Shown: positions 36,056 through 48,170, numbered from the stretch's first letter. The stretch: DNA of 64,000 nucleotides from Dasypus novemcinctus (GCF_030445035.2 NC_080676.1:10640940-10704939); one strand, 5' to 3'. Program-made: numbers and translations. Notes: a model not told the origin generated them from the sequence alone.

Positions 36056-37469
36056 TTTAAACTGAACTCTTATGTCATTTCTTTTCTAAATAATATAGAT
36101 AGCTGTTTAGACAGTCATTATAACAGACAGTAGAAAAAGAAAGGATAACAGAGAATTTCAAGAAATATCTGCTCTGGAAGCTTCTACTTCTATCTTTTCT
36201 GCTCCCAAAACTATTTTTACATCCCCTAGGGACAGTAGTCCAATGGGAATATGGTGACAGTAGCATCAATGACTTAGAATACAGGCTGGTGCAAAATATT
36301 TATGGCTATGAGGCTCCGAAACTTAAAAACCAAAGTGATTCTGGATCACTTCTTTGACTTCTTTGAGGTTACCCACTTTGACTAGTTTGAGCCCGATAAC
36401 CTGGCTTTGGGTATGTAAGAAAATGATTCTGGAACCCGGTAGGTCTTAAAGGTTCAGGGTGTGTTGAGGTTTTTAATTCTTATTGAAAAACATGATCTAA
36501 ATTTCCCAAAGGGACTCAGGTAGACTCAAGCCTTCTAGGCCATCTCTGGGATGACGCTAGAATCATTGAAAATCTAAGAACCCTAGGATACAGCTAGCGT
36601 CGACCTACAGAGTATTATAAAATTCTCATCATGTTCCTGGACCAGACTATTTTAAAATAAAGACTGGACCCCAGTACAAGTCCCTTGCAGAAGGGGCTAT
36701 TTCTGAAGTTCATTCCCTATAGCACCAGAGTGTTTGCCCTCTTAAGATTCAATCTGTTAAGTCACCTTCAGTCAAATACATAAAACCTATTAATAGAGAG
36801 GCCTCAATTATACTTTAAAAAGTTAATATATCTAGGTGTATGTATAGAGTGGGTAGATAAAATCAGAAGACAATTACATGAGATTCTTTTTGCCCTGTAA
36901 ACCTGCAAAAAAATTAGGAAGCCTATTTCTTTTAAGATACTCCCATCTCTTTTTTCTAAGGTAAAATGAGACAGAGAGAAAAGGAACTTTACATCCACTG
37001 GGTCCTCGATTTTCTTTTAACAGTCTATAGCGATAGCTCTTGCTATGTGGTGAATTTGCCTCTCAGGGGACATGTGACAATGGTGACATTTTGGGTCATC
37101 ACAACTAGGGGGATGTGCCTGGCAGCTGGTGAGTAAAAGAGCAGGAATGCTACAACCATCCTACAATGTACAGCATAGTACAACACTCCACAACAGAAAA
37201 CTACCTAGGAAAATGTGCTGCAAGGGAGGTGTTATGATTGTCGTTAACCACTTATATATATCAAAGTATAGGCTACTGAAAGAATTCTGTGTTGATAGAG
37301 AAACACTGGGACCAGTGGAGCCTTTCATCACTTTATATCCTGAAAAGGGGTATTTTTTACCTCTTTCTAACCTTTCTGACTTAAATACAATGTAGTTTTT
37401 TGCTCATTAAAAAAGTTATACAAAAACAGAAAACACACAGAAAAAAAGAAAAAGTTATATGAAAGACAG

Positions 37470-37745
37470 ATTCTATATAATCTCACTGATACAAAATAAT
37501 TAGAATAAGCAAAATTGTACAGTCAGAAACTAGAATACATGTTACCAGAGGCCAGGTAGGGGTGGGAAATGGAGTTAATGTTTAATTGGTACAGAATTTT
37601 TATTAGAAGTAATGGAAAGTTTTGGTATAGAAGGTGGTGATGGGAGTACAACATTGGGAATGTAATTAACAGTACTGAATTTTATATTTGAACGTGGTTA
37701 AAGGGGGAATTTTAGGTTGTATATATGTTACTAGAATAATTTTTC
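37470..37745 (+). repeat. L1 3' UTR
   Basis: It follows the order of the L1 tail at 18915-19160 (ATAATTAGAATAAGCAAA, then AACTAGAATACA, then AATTAACAGTACTGAA). Confidence 0.75.
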
Positions 37746-38835
37746 TTTGTTACTAAAAAAAAGATATCTGGCCCAAAATATCAATATAATGTAGAAGCTG
37801 AGAAATCCTGTTATGATTGGATATAAAAGCCTTAAAAGTCAGTAAATCTATACTGTAAAAGCAATTTGTATCACTAAAATGTTCTAAAAAAGAGCATTCT
37901 CCTCCTTGATTAAATAGTTGAAGACCTCCTAAAAACACCTGATAGCTCTGTAATGGGAGAATAAAACATGCTGAAAAACATTAGCACAGAAATAAAAATA
38001 ATAAAATTCAAATATAAGAATTAAAATGAAAAATAAACTTGAAAGATGGAAAGGACTTGTTTCCATACGTGGCCATGTTTCTGATTCTGGTCAAATCTAA
38101 CTAAAACAGCCAGAAATATTTTAGCCTTCGGTGACAAAACCATGTCACTAAAAACAGCCAGAAATAGTAAAATAAAAGATTACCTTCTAGGCCCACAGAG
38201 GAAAAATTTAGCCAATGATTTTTGAGGAGGATGCTCAGTTCCAATGAGATATTATTCAAAGTTGTATTCTCACACTATATAAAAAAATATTTATTCCTTA
38301 TTTTATTGTTATATGTTAAGAAGAATGTAGAAAGGAAATGAATAAACTTTTAGATATTACTAATATACAGTTTGGTATATCCTAACACAAAAAGAATTAT
38401 TTCCTATGAAATCACAATGAGAAGCAATCTGTAAGGAATAGTGAAACAAGAAGGAGTGAAACAAGAGCAGCTTTCATAGGATTTTGATAGGAAAGCCCTT
38501 AATTGGTCACTAAGTTTTACAAAAAGAATGTACACAGAGAAAGAATGAAGAGGACAATAAGATATTATTACAGTAAACAAGCAAAAAATACTTCTACTTA
38601 ACAAAAATATTTCCAAATCTTAAATTAATGTAGTTAATGATATACTATGTATTTGGTACAGTGTTTTTATTTTTAAAATAATTTAAAAGGACACTTGAAA
38701 TTCACTGAAATGGAATTTGCATATGTAACCAACTCTGAAATCAACATATACAATAGCAACAACAAAATTCCTTTCAACAATCAATCGCTCCTTTAGTTAC
38801 ATTATTTACTAACTAGTTCTAAAAGAGCAGGACTT

Positions 38836-39217
38836 GGGAAACGGACTGTGGCCCAGTGGTTAGGGCATCCGTCTACCACATGGGAGGTCCGCGGTTCAAG
38901 CCCCGGGCCGCCTTGACCCGTGTGGAGCTGGCCCATGCGCAGTGCTGATGCGCGCAAGGAGTGCCCTGCCACGCAGGGGTGTCCCCTGCACAGGGGAGCC
39001 CCACGCGCAGGGAGTGCGCCCATAAGGAGAGCCGCCCAGCGCGAAGGAGGGAGCAGCCTGCCAAGGAATGGTGCCGCCCACACTTCCCGTGCCGCTGACG
39101 ACAACAGAAGCGGACAAAGAAACAAGACGCAGCAAAAAGACACAGAAAACAGACAACCGGGGGAGGGGAGGGGAATTAAATAAATAAAAAATAAATCTTT
39201 TTAAAAAATAAATAAAT
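38836..39217 (+). mobile_element. DAS-SINE (long form)
   Basis: This complete element has a perfect 15-bp duplication (38821-38835 and 39218-39232). It lies in or just beyond the GK5 3' UTR, opposite to the gene. Confidence 0.95.
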
Positions 39218-39232
39218 AAAAGAGCAGGACTT

Positions 39233-40545
39233 TGTGAAAAAGCCTAATCAAGCGGGAAATAAGTTCACTATTGCTGCAAATCCAAGTGGAACCTACCGCA
39301 AATGTAAGGATGGGCAACAGACTGGAAAGTGGTCAACTGCGTCAGCATGGGTTCATTTGTGGATGGTTCACAACTCTTACCCGTCCACATTCTGTCAAGA
39401 AAGTTCTAGAATGTGGAACGGTCCCTGCTCCTTTCTGTGGCTCTCTGGCTCAGTGGCCACAGGGCCACAGGGCCATCATTAGCATGAATACACTACTCCC
39501 CTCACCTCTGTTAGCCACCCACTGCACAAATCTCCGGGAAACGAGACTGGAAGAACATCAAAGGACACGTCAACAAGTGAAATTTCGAAGCTCACCAATA
39601 AATTAGGACACTTTCTTAAAATTAACCTCTGGCAATTATGCCCTTAAAAAAACTGTGAAAACAAAAGACAACTAAGAAAAGTAAAAAACAGGAGAAGAAA
39701 GGCAAGATTTATGTTAAATATCTGGATTTTATAAATAATGTGCTGTTTTACTTAGCCAGAAGGTTTTTTTGGGGGAAAAAAAGCAATTTGAGAAGGAAAA
39801 TAAGTGGTATTTTTTTGTTTCTTAAAAATCAATTTTCTTTTTAAGTTTCATTAACTAACATTATTTTCTTAGTGTTTTTCAACAGAAAAAGAATGCTCAG
39901 ATTTTAACTTAACAAGGAAAAATTCAGGCATTGTCTTTAAGCCCAATAAAAGAGAATCTATTTGTTAATAAAAATCTGAGACAGACATATTCAGCTGATA
40001 TTTGGATACGACACTGAACGGTTATGGCTATAAAATATTAATGTTTTAAAATTCAACATTTCCTCAGTTATTCTTTCTTTTTAGTTATATGGACTTCAAC
40101 TGGCCCACTTCTAAAGAATTAAAGGAAATACTTTTCACATAATTTTGGAACAAAATATGAATGGTGCTTGACCTAGAACTACCAGCTCAACAATAAACAA
40201 TTATATTCACATTTACCACTGATGTAAGTATAAAAAGGAGGAGGATCCATAACTGTCAAAATATGGCTGAAAATGGCTGATGGCCTTTGGAATTTGCTGC
40301 AAAAAAGAAGACATATAAATTTTGAGGTATTGCTGCCTTAGCGATCTCACCAAGTTTTGGATTAAAAGAAAAAAAAGGTTTTGTTTTCTTTGTTTTTCAA
40401 AAAGGCAATGCTTTTCCTCTCAGGTTGTGGAGCTCATTTTAAGTCTTCTCCCTTCAGTCATCCGCCTACTGGTTATCCCCAAGCTCTTTGTCATTTGTAC
40501 ATTACATGAACAAGCCATCTACGGTTTTAGGCATTTCACTTAGTG
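39233..40545 (-). other. GK5: Probable GK5 3' UTR (left limit not determined)
   Basis: Minus-strand sequence downstream of the GK5 stop is apparently non-repetitive for about 1.3 kb, until the DAS-SINE ending at 39217. I could not find a convincing AATAAA in this interval. Canonical signals on the minus strand (TTTATT on the plus) appear near 38290, so the UTR may run through the SINE to about 38.3 kb. The extent is inferred; transcript data would settle it. Confidence 0.4.
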
Positions 40546-40694
40546 TTATGTCTTGTTATACCAATTCATGGAGCGTTTCACTGCTTTCACCCAGTTTTCC
40601 ATGCTCATTTCATATTCTTGCCATTTCTTCTGTGGCTTGAAAACCGTTTCACTTTGCCTCAGTTTCTTTAGTTCCTCTTTGTCATTCCAAAACC
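40546..40694 (-). CDS. GK5: Glycerol kinase 5, terminal coding exon with stop codon
   Basis: The last coding exon completes the split Gly codon, then encodes FWNDKEELKKLRQSE, TVFKPQKKWQEYEMSM and ENWVKAVKRSMNWYNKT, with a TAA stop at 40546-40548. GK5 ends with the same WYNKT-type tail, so the C-terminus appears full length. The acceptor AG (40695-40696) follows a long pyrimidine run on the minus strand. The five exons total 542 nt, encoding about 180 of the roughly 530 residues expected for the protein. The stop codon is followed by apparently unique sequence that probably forms the 3' UTR. Confidence 0.95.
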
Positions 40695-40734
40695 CTAGAG
40701 ATAAAAAAAAAAACTGTTCTCAAAATTTACGGCA

Positions 40735-40925
40735 ATGGGAAGTTAATGCTTCATTGGTACAGAATTTTTGAGGTGATGGAAAAGTTTGGGTAATGGATGG
40801 TGGTGATGGTAGCAGAACACTGTGAACACAATTAACACCGCTGAGTTATATATCTGAAGATGGATACAAAGGTTAATAAAAATTAAAAAACACAGAGCTG
40901 TACAATACAAACAGTGAAGCCTATT
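40735..40925 (+). repeat. Older L1 3' UTR
   Basis: GGTACAGAATTTTTGAGGTG, TGGATGGTGGTGATGG and ACAATTAACACCGCTGA match the tails at 19010 and 37590. It begins only 40 bp from the GK5 terminal-exon acceptor. Confidence 0.75.
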
Positions 40926-42032
40926 GTAAACGGACCAGCAGAATATCTCAGTCTACATATAATACCAGGAGTTAAAAATGCTTTTTGACTTGAATCAAGG
41001 GGGAAATGGAAAGGACAAATGAGTTTATATGGCTATGAGTCTCCAAAAAGAGCCGGGAGGTTACCAGAGGGGTTGCCCTTATGTACACCTCAGCAGAGTC
41101 CCAGAGACAGATAAAGTAGATACAACCCCAGGTGTTGGTTCTTCTGAGGGCTACAGAGACCCACAGGTTCTATGATCAGGGCAGATGGAGTTCAGTGCCA
41201 TGTCAGTTGGTCCTACTTTGGAGTTTGTGTTTCTGTGTGATGGAGCTGGATTCAGATGTGATCTTTGTACACAAGCCTCTCCTGTTACTTTTACTGGAAT
41301 TGTAGTTGGTGCTGGGGTTTAATGTATACCCAGGAGACCTGAATCTCTGGACTGACCATGTGATAGCCAGGCCCTGAGCCTCAAAGGACTTGTAACTCTT
41401 ACAGTATGGTTTATTGGGACTTACCCCACTCAGCTAACATGGAGGTGAAGAAGGTCAACCACCACACCTGGGAGCCAAGAGTGCCTACAACTGAAAGCAG
41501 GAGAATTGCACCCAGCGTCCATCTGGAATCTAAGCCCCTCTTGATATAGATGTGGAGTGGATGCAACCATTCTAAGGTCCACAGGATGGAGGAATAAAGT
41601 ATGGATTAGCGTGGACTTACTGATATTCTATACATGAACTACTGTGATTAGTAATCGAAGAAAATGTGGCATTGGTGTGGAGAAAGTGGCCATGGTGGCT
41701 ACTGAGGGTAGGGAGTGGGAGGAAGAGATGTGATGTGGGGGCATTTTCAGGGGTTGGAGTTGTCCTTGGTGGTGCTGCAGGGACAGTTACCGGACATTGT
41801 ATGTCCTCCCATGGCCCACTGGGTGGACTGTGGGAGAGTGTGGGCTATGATGTGGACCATTGACCATGAGGTGCAGCGGTGCTCAGAGATGTATTCACCA
41901 AGTGCAATGAATGTCTCATGATGATGGAGGAGATTGTTGTTATGGGGGGAGGAGTGGGGTGGGGTGTGGGAGGTATATGGGGACCTCATATTTTTTGAAC
42001 ATAATATTAAAAAAAAAAGGCAAAAAAAAAAA
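40926..42032 (+). mobile_element. Young L1 3' end with inverted 5' part (twin-primed)
   Basis: The right part (about 41600-42010) is the plus-strand L1 tail ending in A runs. The left part (about 40930-41590) matches the same L1 3' UTR only when reversed: 41040-41430 pairs with the reverse complement of 55-350. This is the signature of twin priming. Confidence 0.7.
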
Positions 42033-43541
42033 GTAGTCTGAAATGACACAAATGTCTTAATACATCTCACCTACTTAGAAGTGTTAACACTTTCTTCAAG
42101 TCTTCCTTATGCACATTTTCTCTGACCAATAAAGCTGACACGTAAAATTCTTTTTTCTACAACCGGTTGTGAGATCACTTTCTTTCTATTTACAAAGTCA
42201 CATTTTTAAATATATTTAAAGGTATTAAATTATAGAAACTTAAAAAAGATTCTAAATATTTTCATCAGTGCACTAGAGCTTAACTCTAGTTATGAAAATA
42301 AATATATATTTAAAATCCTTATTTTCAGAATTCATTATTTTTATTTTATGCCATAAATATTTTAAAAATTATTTTATTAAATATATATAGTACAGTCTCT
42401 GGTTTCTGGGTGAATTTCTAAAATACAGAGGTTGTACATAGCTTTCAGGTCTCAAATTCCTGAGAGATAAGCAATCCAGTCAGAAACCTCAGCTTTTCTA
42501 AGAAGGTAAAACTGCTTCCCATAGTTAAGCATCTCTGCACTAAAAAGGTTTGAAATTCAATACAGACATTAATAAAGCAAATAAAACTCAAGCCATTGTG
42601 TTATGTGTAGGAATAATCTGCACCTGTTTGTTGGTTTGTTGTATTTAAAATATTTAAAAGAAACTCACATATTTGATCTTATAAGGTAGAAAGTGCAGAA
42701 TTTGACTAATCATATAAACAATTAAGTTTGTGAAAACTTGATTTACTATCATTATAAATTTAACCAATTTACAAAAGCTGTTTAGTACTTGAGAAGATTT
42801 CCCTTGTGATGGTTCTGTTTGCTCAATCAGGCATCTGAAATTACTAAAAATTATAGTCAAACATATTAAACTTACAGAAGTTGAAATATATAAGGAATTT
42901 AAATCTGTAACTGGGACTGATGAAAGGAACTTTATTTTGTTCAACTTGAATTAATTAAATATTAATCAAAACAAATGAAAGTATTTTAATTTTATTCAAA
43001 ATTAGATATTTAGTAGACTAAAGTTTTCACTGAACTTACCAACATATCACACTTTTTGGATCTATAACTTCCAAATATTAGCCTGAAACTTTTAACTGTA
43101 AAATATCCTTTTTTTCCTGTCCCAAGCCCCACCCTCCATACACGAACATGTTAAAACACTCCCCGAGTCCCAAGGCATCATCTTGCTTCTCAGGGAAGCC
43201 TACACCATTGCTTACTGCTCACCCTGGCTTATCTCACACCAAGTTTCATAATCAGGTGACTTGTCTGTCTGCTCTCACAGGAGGGCAGGGACCAAAGCAG
43301 CTGGGAGTTAAATTTCCTTGCCTCATACCTCCTCTGATCGAAGTAAGGATGGAAGAGGTGCAACGAGGCCCATCAGCAGAGCAGGCCCAGGAGTACTATG
43401 GAGAATATGCATATATGTTTGTAGCTTAATGGGCACCAAAGCTTCCCAGACCCTCTGCAATTCTGGGATTTGAGAGGTGAAATGCTACATGTAAGAAATC
43501 GTTTAAAAGAAACCCCTAATTTTCATAAAACCCATACATAC

Positions 43542-43675
43542 CAACAGCAAGGCCAGCTAGAGAAGCTGCACCCAGGCATGACATATCCATGTGGACGGGT
43601 CTGTCTATATTCTCATTGATCAGGTCTGAGGTCATCTGCATGACAAAACCGTTCTTACAAACGCCTCCATCTGCC
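43542..43675 (-). CDS. GK5: Glycerol kinase 5, coding exon with ADGG and LGAASLAGLAVG motifs
   Basis: This is the most diagnostic exon. Read on the minus strand, its 134 nt encode ADGGVCKNGFVMQMTSDLI, then NENIDRPVHMDMSCLGAASL and AGLAVG, with the last Gly codon split. In FGGY kinases the DGGxxxN segment contributes to adenine-nucleotide binding. The LGAAxLAGLAVG stretch is the family's C-terminal signature, also found in bacterial GlpK. The acceptor AG is at 43676-43677 after a short pyrimidine tract, and the donor GTATGT begins at 43541. The family's key residues in this segment look intact, so nothing suggests a pseudogene. Confidence 0.96.
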
Positions 43676-45475
43676 CTGTTGGGAGCAAGATTTGTAAGAT
43701 AAATTACTGCATCAAAAGCAGAAAAGCATCATTAATTCTTTTCAAGTGGGTCACATAATTTCCTTAAATGTTTGATTTTATCTGATAAATTTAACTTTAT
43801 AATTCCAAAATTATATCACTTAGCTTTTACTTGTAGATAAAAGACCTTACTGGGTCATCTTTAAACAATTTTCCTTATTTCTGCCAATGATTTTCCCACC
43901 TGTCCTGTCTGCCCTGGCACTAATACAAAATTGGCCACTTAAAATAGACTAAGCTAACATAAAAATTCATTTAGACATTTCAGCCAAAAAAGTCAGACAT
44001 TTAATGCTTCCACACCAACAGAATAGCCACATACCCCCACAAAGATTTTAAAATGTTTATATAATATATACATGGATGCCAAGATCCTCCCAAATTCCAT
44101 ACTGTGCTTATATAGTCTCCCCAAGTCTGAAATGAGCTTTCCTTTCCTTTCCAAATTCCTATGCTCAAAAGTATTGTTGCAAAGGAGCTAGGCGTAAATC
44201 CTTTTTGAAATCTGACCAATCATGATGAAAATGCTAACAGCAGCTACACTGACTGACTGTCTCCCCCGTCCATGCAAAGCATCAAGTTCTCCACGCTAGC
44301 TCACTCACCTGTAAGAAGGTGAGCCCCGCCACACAAAAAGGAAGGGAAGGGTCCAGGTTTAAGATCAGGCCCTGAGCCCAATTTCTACTTTTCTGAATAA
44401 TGTTTACTCCCCTACATTATGGCATTCATACTGCCAATAGTTTTAGGGAATTAACCTTTAAATTACTTGTTACTATAATTAACTCAAAATGAACTTTCTA
44501 CTTAAAAATTTAAGATCTAACTTCTGATTCAATTTCTTAGAAACAAAGTTTACATACCGGATCTTTGTTATAGGAATATGGATCTCTTTCTGCATTATTT
44601 CATATAATTGTTTGTTTCTAGTTGAAAAACAAGATAACTATTTAGAAGAAAGTGAAATGACAATTATTCTCTATTTTATGCAGATTGACAAAAGAAAAAC
44701 TGTACTTTTATTTGGATGATCTTATAAAACATGTAAAAGAAAATATTTAAGAAATATATTATGCTAACTGGAAGTTGTCTAACATGCTCAAGTAAGAGGC
44801 TCAAGACCTTATGTCTTTCACCTTAATACAAGGAGCATAATTTCTATTTTAGAACTAAATTTAGTCTATTACTATTCCTGCAGATAAAAATCTAACGCTA
44901 TAGGGTGTTTAATAGATTTTAAGATGACATACTATAAATAGTAGTGGATAGAATTTGTAAAATATAAAAACAGTCCTTTTATAATCTGAAAATTTTATCT
45001 TATACATTATAAACTTTCCATATTCATAACAGCCACATTCTCAACTATAATGATCTACACTTGTCTCATGACAAAAAGACTGCAAGGAAATATACATAAA
45101 AAATAATTCTGTTAATTCAATCTTGAGGTATAACAGAAGCATTATTAGTTTGAATTCTCCTGCATGTATAAGCACACGAAAACCTTTGGAAATTCAAATT
45201 TTGATTATTTTATGCTTAAGAAATGGGATACTAAAAAAATCATTTAATTTTCTGATATCAAACCTAAGTCACACTAGTATGATTAAATATGGGGAAAAAA
45301 AGAGCTAATACGGAATCTGTCAACAAGAATAGACTATAACATATACAGTATGAAATAAAATAAAGGTGTAATTCCTCAGTTAACAAATTAAGAAATAGGC
45401 AGTTTACTGGAAAATCGATAAAATGAAATGACAAAACTGCATGAGAAGAGGGGGGTTTAGGGCAGGTTTGGGTAC
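43676..45475 (-). other. GK5: GK5 short introns on either side of the 60-nt exon
   Basis: Two introns, 43676-44557 and 44618-45475, surround the 60-nt exon. Both have GT donors and AG acceptors. They are AT-rich and appear to be unique sequence; I saw no SINE or L1 in either, which is notable given the density elsewhere. Confidence 0.85.
44558..44617 (-). CDS. GK5: Glycerol kinase 5, 60-nt coding exon
   Basis: This short minus-strand exon completes the split Arg codon, encodes NKQLYEIMQKEIHIPITKI and ends with CG of another Arg codon. The acceptor AG is at 44618-44619 and the donor GTATGT begins at 44557. The segment links the conserved RAILESIAF helix to the nucleotide-binding ADGG loop in the C-terminal kinase domain. 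At 60 nt it is far too short to find as an open frame and was identified from phase, splice sites and similarity to remembered GK5. Its length of 1+57+2 nt keeps the reading frame intact across both junctions. Confidence 0.92.
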
Positions 45476-45579
45476 CTGAAGGCTATTGACTCCAGTATTG
45501 CTCGTACAAGATGGTATTTACTGGTGGAAGGCTTCAAACCCATAAAAGAGGCACATGCACAGGGGTCATTTAGTGGAGC
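45476..45579 (-). CDS. GK5: Glycerol kinase 5, coding exon (APLNDP / RAILESIAF segment)
   Basis: This 104-nt exon begins in phase 0 and encodes APLNDPCACASFMGL followed by KPSTSKYHLVRAILESIAF, ending with AG of a split Arg codon. APxxDP and the RAxLESIAF helix are typical of FGGY kinases, where the segment belongs to the C-terminal actin-like domain. The acceptor AG is at 45580-45581 and the donor GT at 45474-45475. The residue after NDP is Cys (codon TGT); in human GK5 as I remember it this is Trp. That would be one or two base changes in a well-conserved stretch and may be a lineage difference or a sequence error. Neighbouring exons join in frame on both sides. Confidence 0.94.
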
Positions 45580-46134
45580 CTAAAGTAAGAGAAAATAAGA
45601 ATATATTCCTACTGTTCTAAATTACATATATAGACTCGAAGAAATATTAGAGGACAAAAATACAGCCACGTGAGAAGAATGCTTAGAGTTAAGTAATAAA
45701 AAAATTGATAGCTCCAAGATTATAGTAAATATTAGGATAACTTTTTAACAGGACTTAAAAAAGACTGAGTCACAGATATTGGACTGAGCTGTACCTTCTG
45801 TTTGAGTTCATACCAAGAAAAGAGACTGACGCACATAGTGACAAACTACTAAGTGCTTAGCTTTATAAATGTGGGAAGTGAAAAGCAATCCTAGTATTTC
45901 CTCCTTTTTCCAACAGCAACATTTTTACACGAAAATTGCTCAGCATGTAGAACAACCTTTTAAGGAGATGAGTTAGACTGAAGATACACAACTGTGCACA
46001 AAACGGGCTTTCTGTGTCATAACTTACATCCAATATGTTGTCAGACATTCTAATTAAAATTTCGATTTCTTAGATTAATAGTCTTACTGCCTAATATCAG
46101 AAATGACCGTCTAACATTTGATTTTAAAAGATCT

Positions 46135-46295
46135 AAAATCTTGGACCATGGTTAGTAATATTTTGATGATGTTCTTTCATAATCCATAAAAAATGTTCCA
46201 CAACAAAGCAAGGTGTTGATGGAGGGGCAATGTTCGGGAATTCTGCACTTTATGCATGATTTGTCTGTAAGCTCACAATTTCTCTAATAAGTAAA
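46135..46295 (+). repeat. L1 3' tail fragment
   Basis: It resembles the 240-bp unit at 7093-7333 (TTTTGATGATGTTCTTTCATAA, then AAAAAATGTTCCACAACA). Confidence 0.65.
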
Positions 46296-46544
46296 AAAAT
46301 TTTTTTAAATTTAAATCCAAAATCTTACACTGGAAGTGTATATTTATCAGATGAAGTATGTACCCATCTTTGTATCCCCAGAAATGCAAGACAATACTAG
46401 GACACAAAGATGAAAAGATTTTCCATGAAAAAGTCTCACAGAAAAAGAATATTTCCAACACAACCAGTAACGGGATAAACAAAGGGCTGGCCTGGAAACA
46501 GAATGCCTCTACCTGCAAAACGTCCTACCACTCTTTCTAGTTAA

Positions 46545-46865
46545 TTCCTACTCCCTCTCCAAGTTTTGGTTTGGCTTCCTCTGGGAAAACTTCTGATCCC
46601 GCAGACTAGATCAGGTCCCTCTGTTGTATGTTTCTATGGAACCCTCTAATTTCCCATCGTGCCACATACCACAGCATATAATTCTAATCACGTATATTTG
46701 AGTGATTATTTGTTGGAATTCCATCTTCCCCATTACCCCTTAAGGGTTGCAAGGGCTGGGGCCATGTGGATGTCCTCAGGCTGTGTGGCCGTGGCCAGTG
46801 CTTCGCGTTCCATCGAGCTCACCACAGGGGATCAATACACAGTTACTGAACGAATGAACAACACT
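46545..46865 (+). repeat. L2 LINE 3' end
   Basis: GGCTTCCTCTGGGAAAACTTCTGA, GCAGACTAGATCAGGT and a TACTGAACGAATGAA end occur in L2 order. Confidence 0.65.
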
Positions 46866-47269
46866 TTTCCTAATTACTTAACTGAAGGAATTCCACTTTA
46901 CATCTTATTTTTACTATACCTATGATTCTCTACCTATTACGATTTCATTTTGATGACCTCTCAGATTTGTTAACATGTTAGTAATTTCATCAGTAAAAGC
47001 TGATTTACACAGGTTTATATCAGGTGAGATAATAATACTGTGAAACTAATATTAATTGAATTTGGCCAATTCAATTAATTCCTTGTCATATGCCATGTTT
47101 TCTCTTCATAAAAATGACATCTTCCAGTATAACACATGAAATCCTGGTATGACTGGCCTATAAGTGTTTTTGTACAAAGAGCTATGACTATAACTTACTA
47201 TTAGAAATAGGCCAACTTGAGAAGAAATAAATTCCATACAACCTTAGAAACCACCTTAGTCCGAGTGAG

Positions 47270-47600
47270 TCTCTTTTTGGGATGGCGTGGTGGAAAAACA
47301 CTGGGAAGGTCATTCTAAAGGACCTGGTCACACGTGTGCTTCCAGCCACACGCCCAGCGCACCACTGCCCATTCCACCAAGTGAGCACCCCCAGGAACAT
47401 CAGAGAACCGAAGTCCTGTTCGGCGCCCTGCTGCGTGAAAGGAGCCGATTCCTGCTCGGGCCACAGACCGCCCACCCCAGCAGGCCCCCGTCAGCGCCAG
47501 GATCTCAACCTCCCCTGCTGGGGAAGGGCAGGATGATCAAGGTCCTTGCCAACCCCGGCCTAAACACAAGCCCCTCTGGCATGGAGTACGTATGCCCTCT
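47270..47600. other. GC-rich island of unknown nature inside GK5 intron
   Basis: About 330 bp are markedly more GC-rich than the surrounding intron. Overlapping open frames of 84 and 111 codons exist on the plus strand, without any motif I recognise. There is no SINE head, poly(A) tail or LTR end. Confidence 0.5.
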
Positions 47601-47624
47601 GCCTTATTTCACGCTACACTGAGA

Positions 47625-48170
47625 AGCAGTGTGAAGAGTGTTTAAAAGCCTGGAGTCAGCATGCCTGGCCGCTAAGCCCAGGTCTGCCATCACTAGCTGT
47701 GTGGGGCTGGGTAAGTGATTTAACAGCTCTAAATATGTTTCCTCATTTTCAGAGTGGGATAAGTAGAGTACCTTCTGCCTTGTCACTGAGTATTACATAA
47801 GATCACGTATTTATTTTTTTAAAGATTTTATTTCTCCCCATCCCCTCATTGTTTGCACTTGCTGTGTCTGTTCATCTTCCTTATTTCTTTAGGAGGCAAC
47901 AGGAACCGAACCCTGTACACCTGATGTGGGAGGGAGGTGCCTCATCTCTTGAGCCACCTCTGTTCCCTGCTTTGTTGTGTCTCTTGTTGCGTAACCTTGT
48001 GTCGGCTTGCTGCGACTGCCTGTCACACCAGCTCACTGTCTACTTTAGGAAGCACTGGGAACTAAACCAGGGACCTCCCATATGGTAGGTGGGAGCCTAA
48101 TTGCTTGAGCCACATCTGCTTCCCAACAATGTATTTATAAAACTTAGGACAATGCCTGGCACATAATTAA
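47625..48170 (+). repeat. MIR SINE interrupted by a DAS-SINE
   Basis: Positions 47660-47806 carry TCTGCCATCACTAGCTGTGTG, TTTCCTCATTTTCAGAGTGGG and following MIR text. The final GACAATGCCTGGCACATA appears at about 48149, after the insertion. Confidence 0.85.
47815..48130 (-). mobile_element. DAS-SINE with two tRNA-like units, minus orientation
   Basis: The T-rich start is the reversed tail, and reversed tRNA-like units end at about 47970 and 48124. An 8-bp duplication GTATTTAT flanks it (47807-47814 and 48131-48138). Confidence 0.88.

Larger units (their letters stand above)
21791..39232. other. Intergenic region between the CpG island and the GK5 3' end
   Basis: This region has no supported gene. 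It contains L2 relics (22340-24175), MER5-like fragments, an old L1 (24990-25420), an L1 3' end split by two SINEs (26280-27745), a decayed retrovirus (28576-31720), two solo LTRs (32160-33982), a dimeric SINE (34899-35105) and L1 3' ends (35745-36055, 37470-37745). I could not assign 25430-26270, 34000-34890 and 36060-37470, which hold no convincing open frame. Confidence 0.75.
40695..43541 (-). other. GK5: GK5 intron before the terminal exon
   Basis: This 2.85-kb intron has a GTATGT donor and a pyrimidine-rich AG acceptor. It contains an older L1 3' end (40735-40925), a twin-primed young L1 (40926-42032), AT-rich sequence without recognised repeats (about 42040-43090) and a less AT-rich stretch at 43090-43440 that I could not assign. 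Confidence 0.85.
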
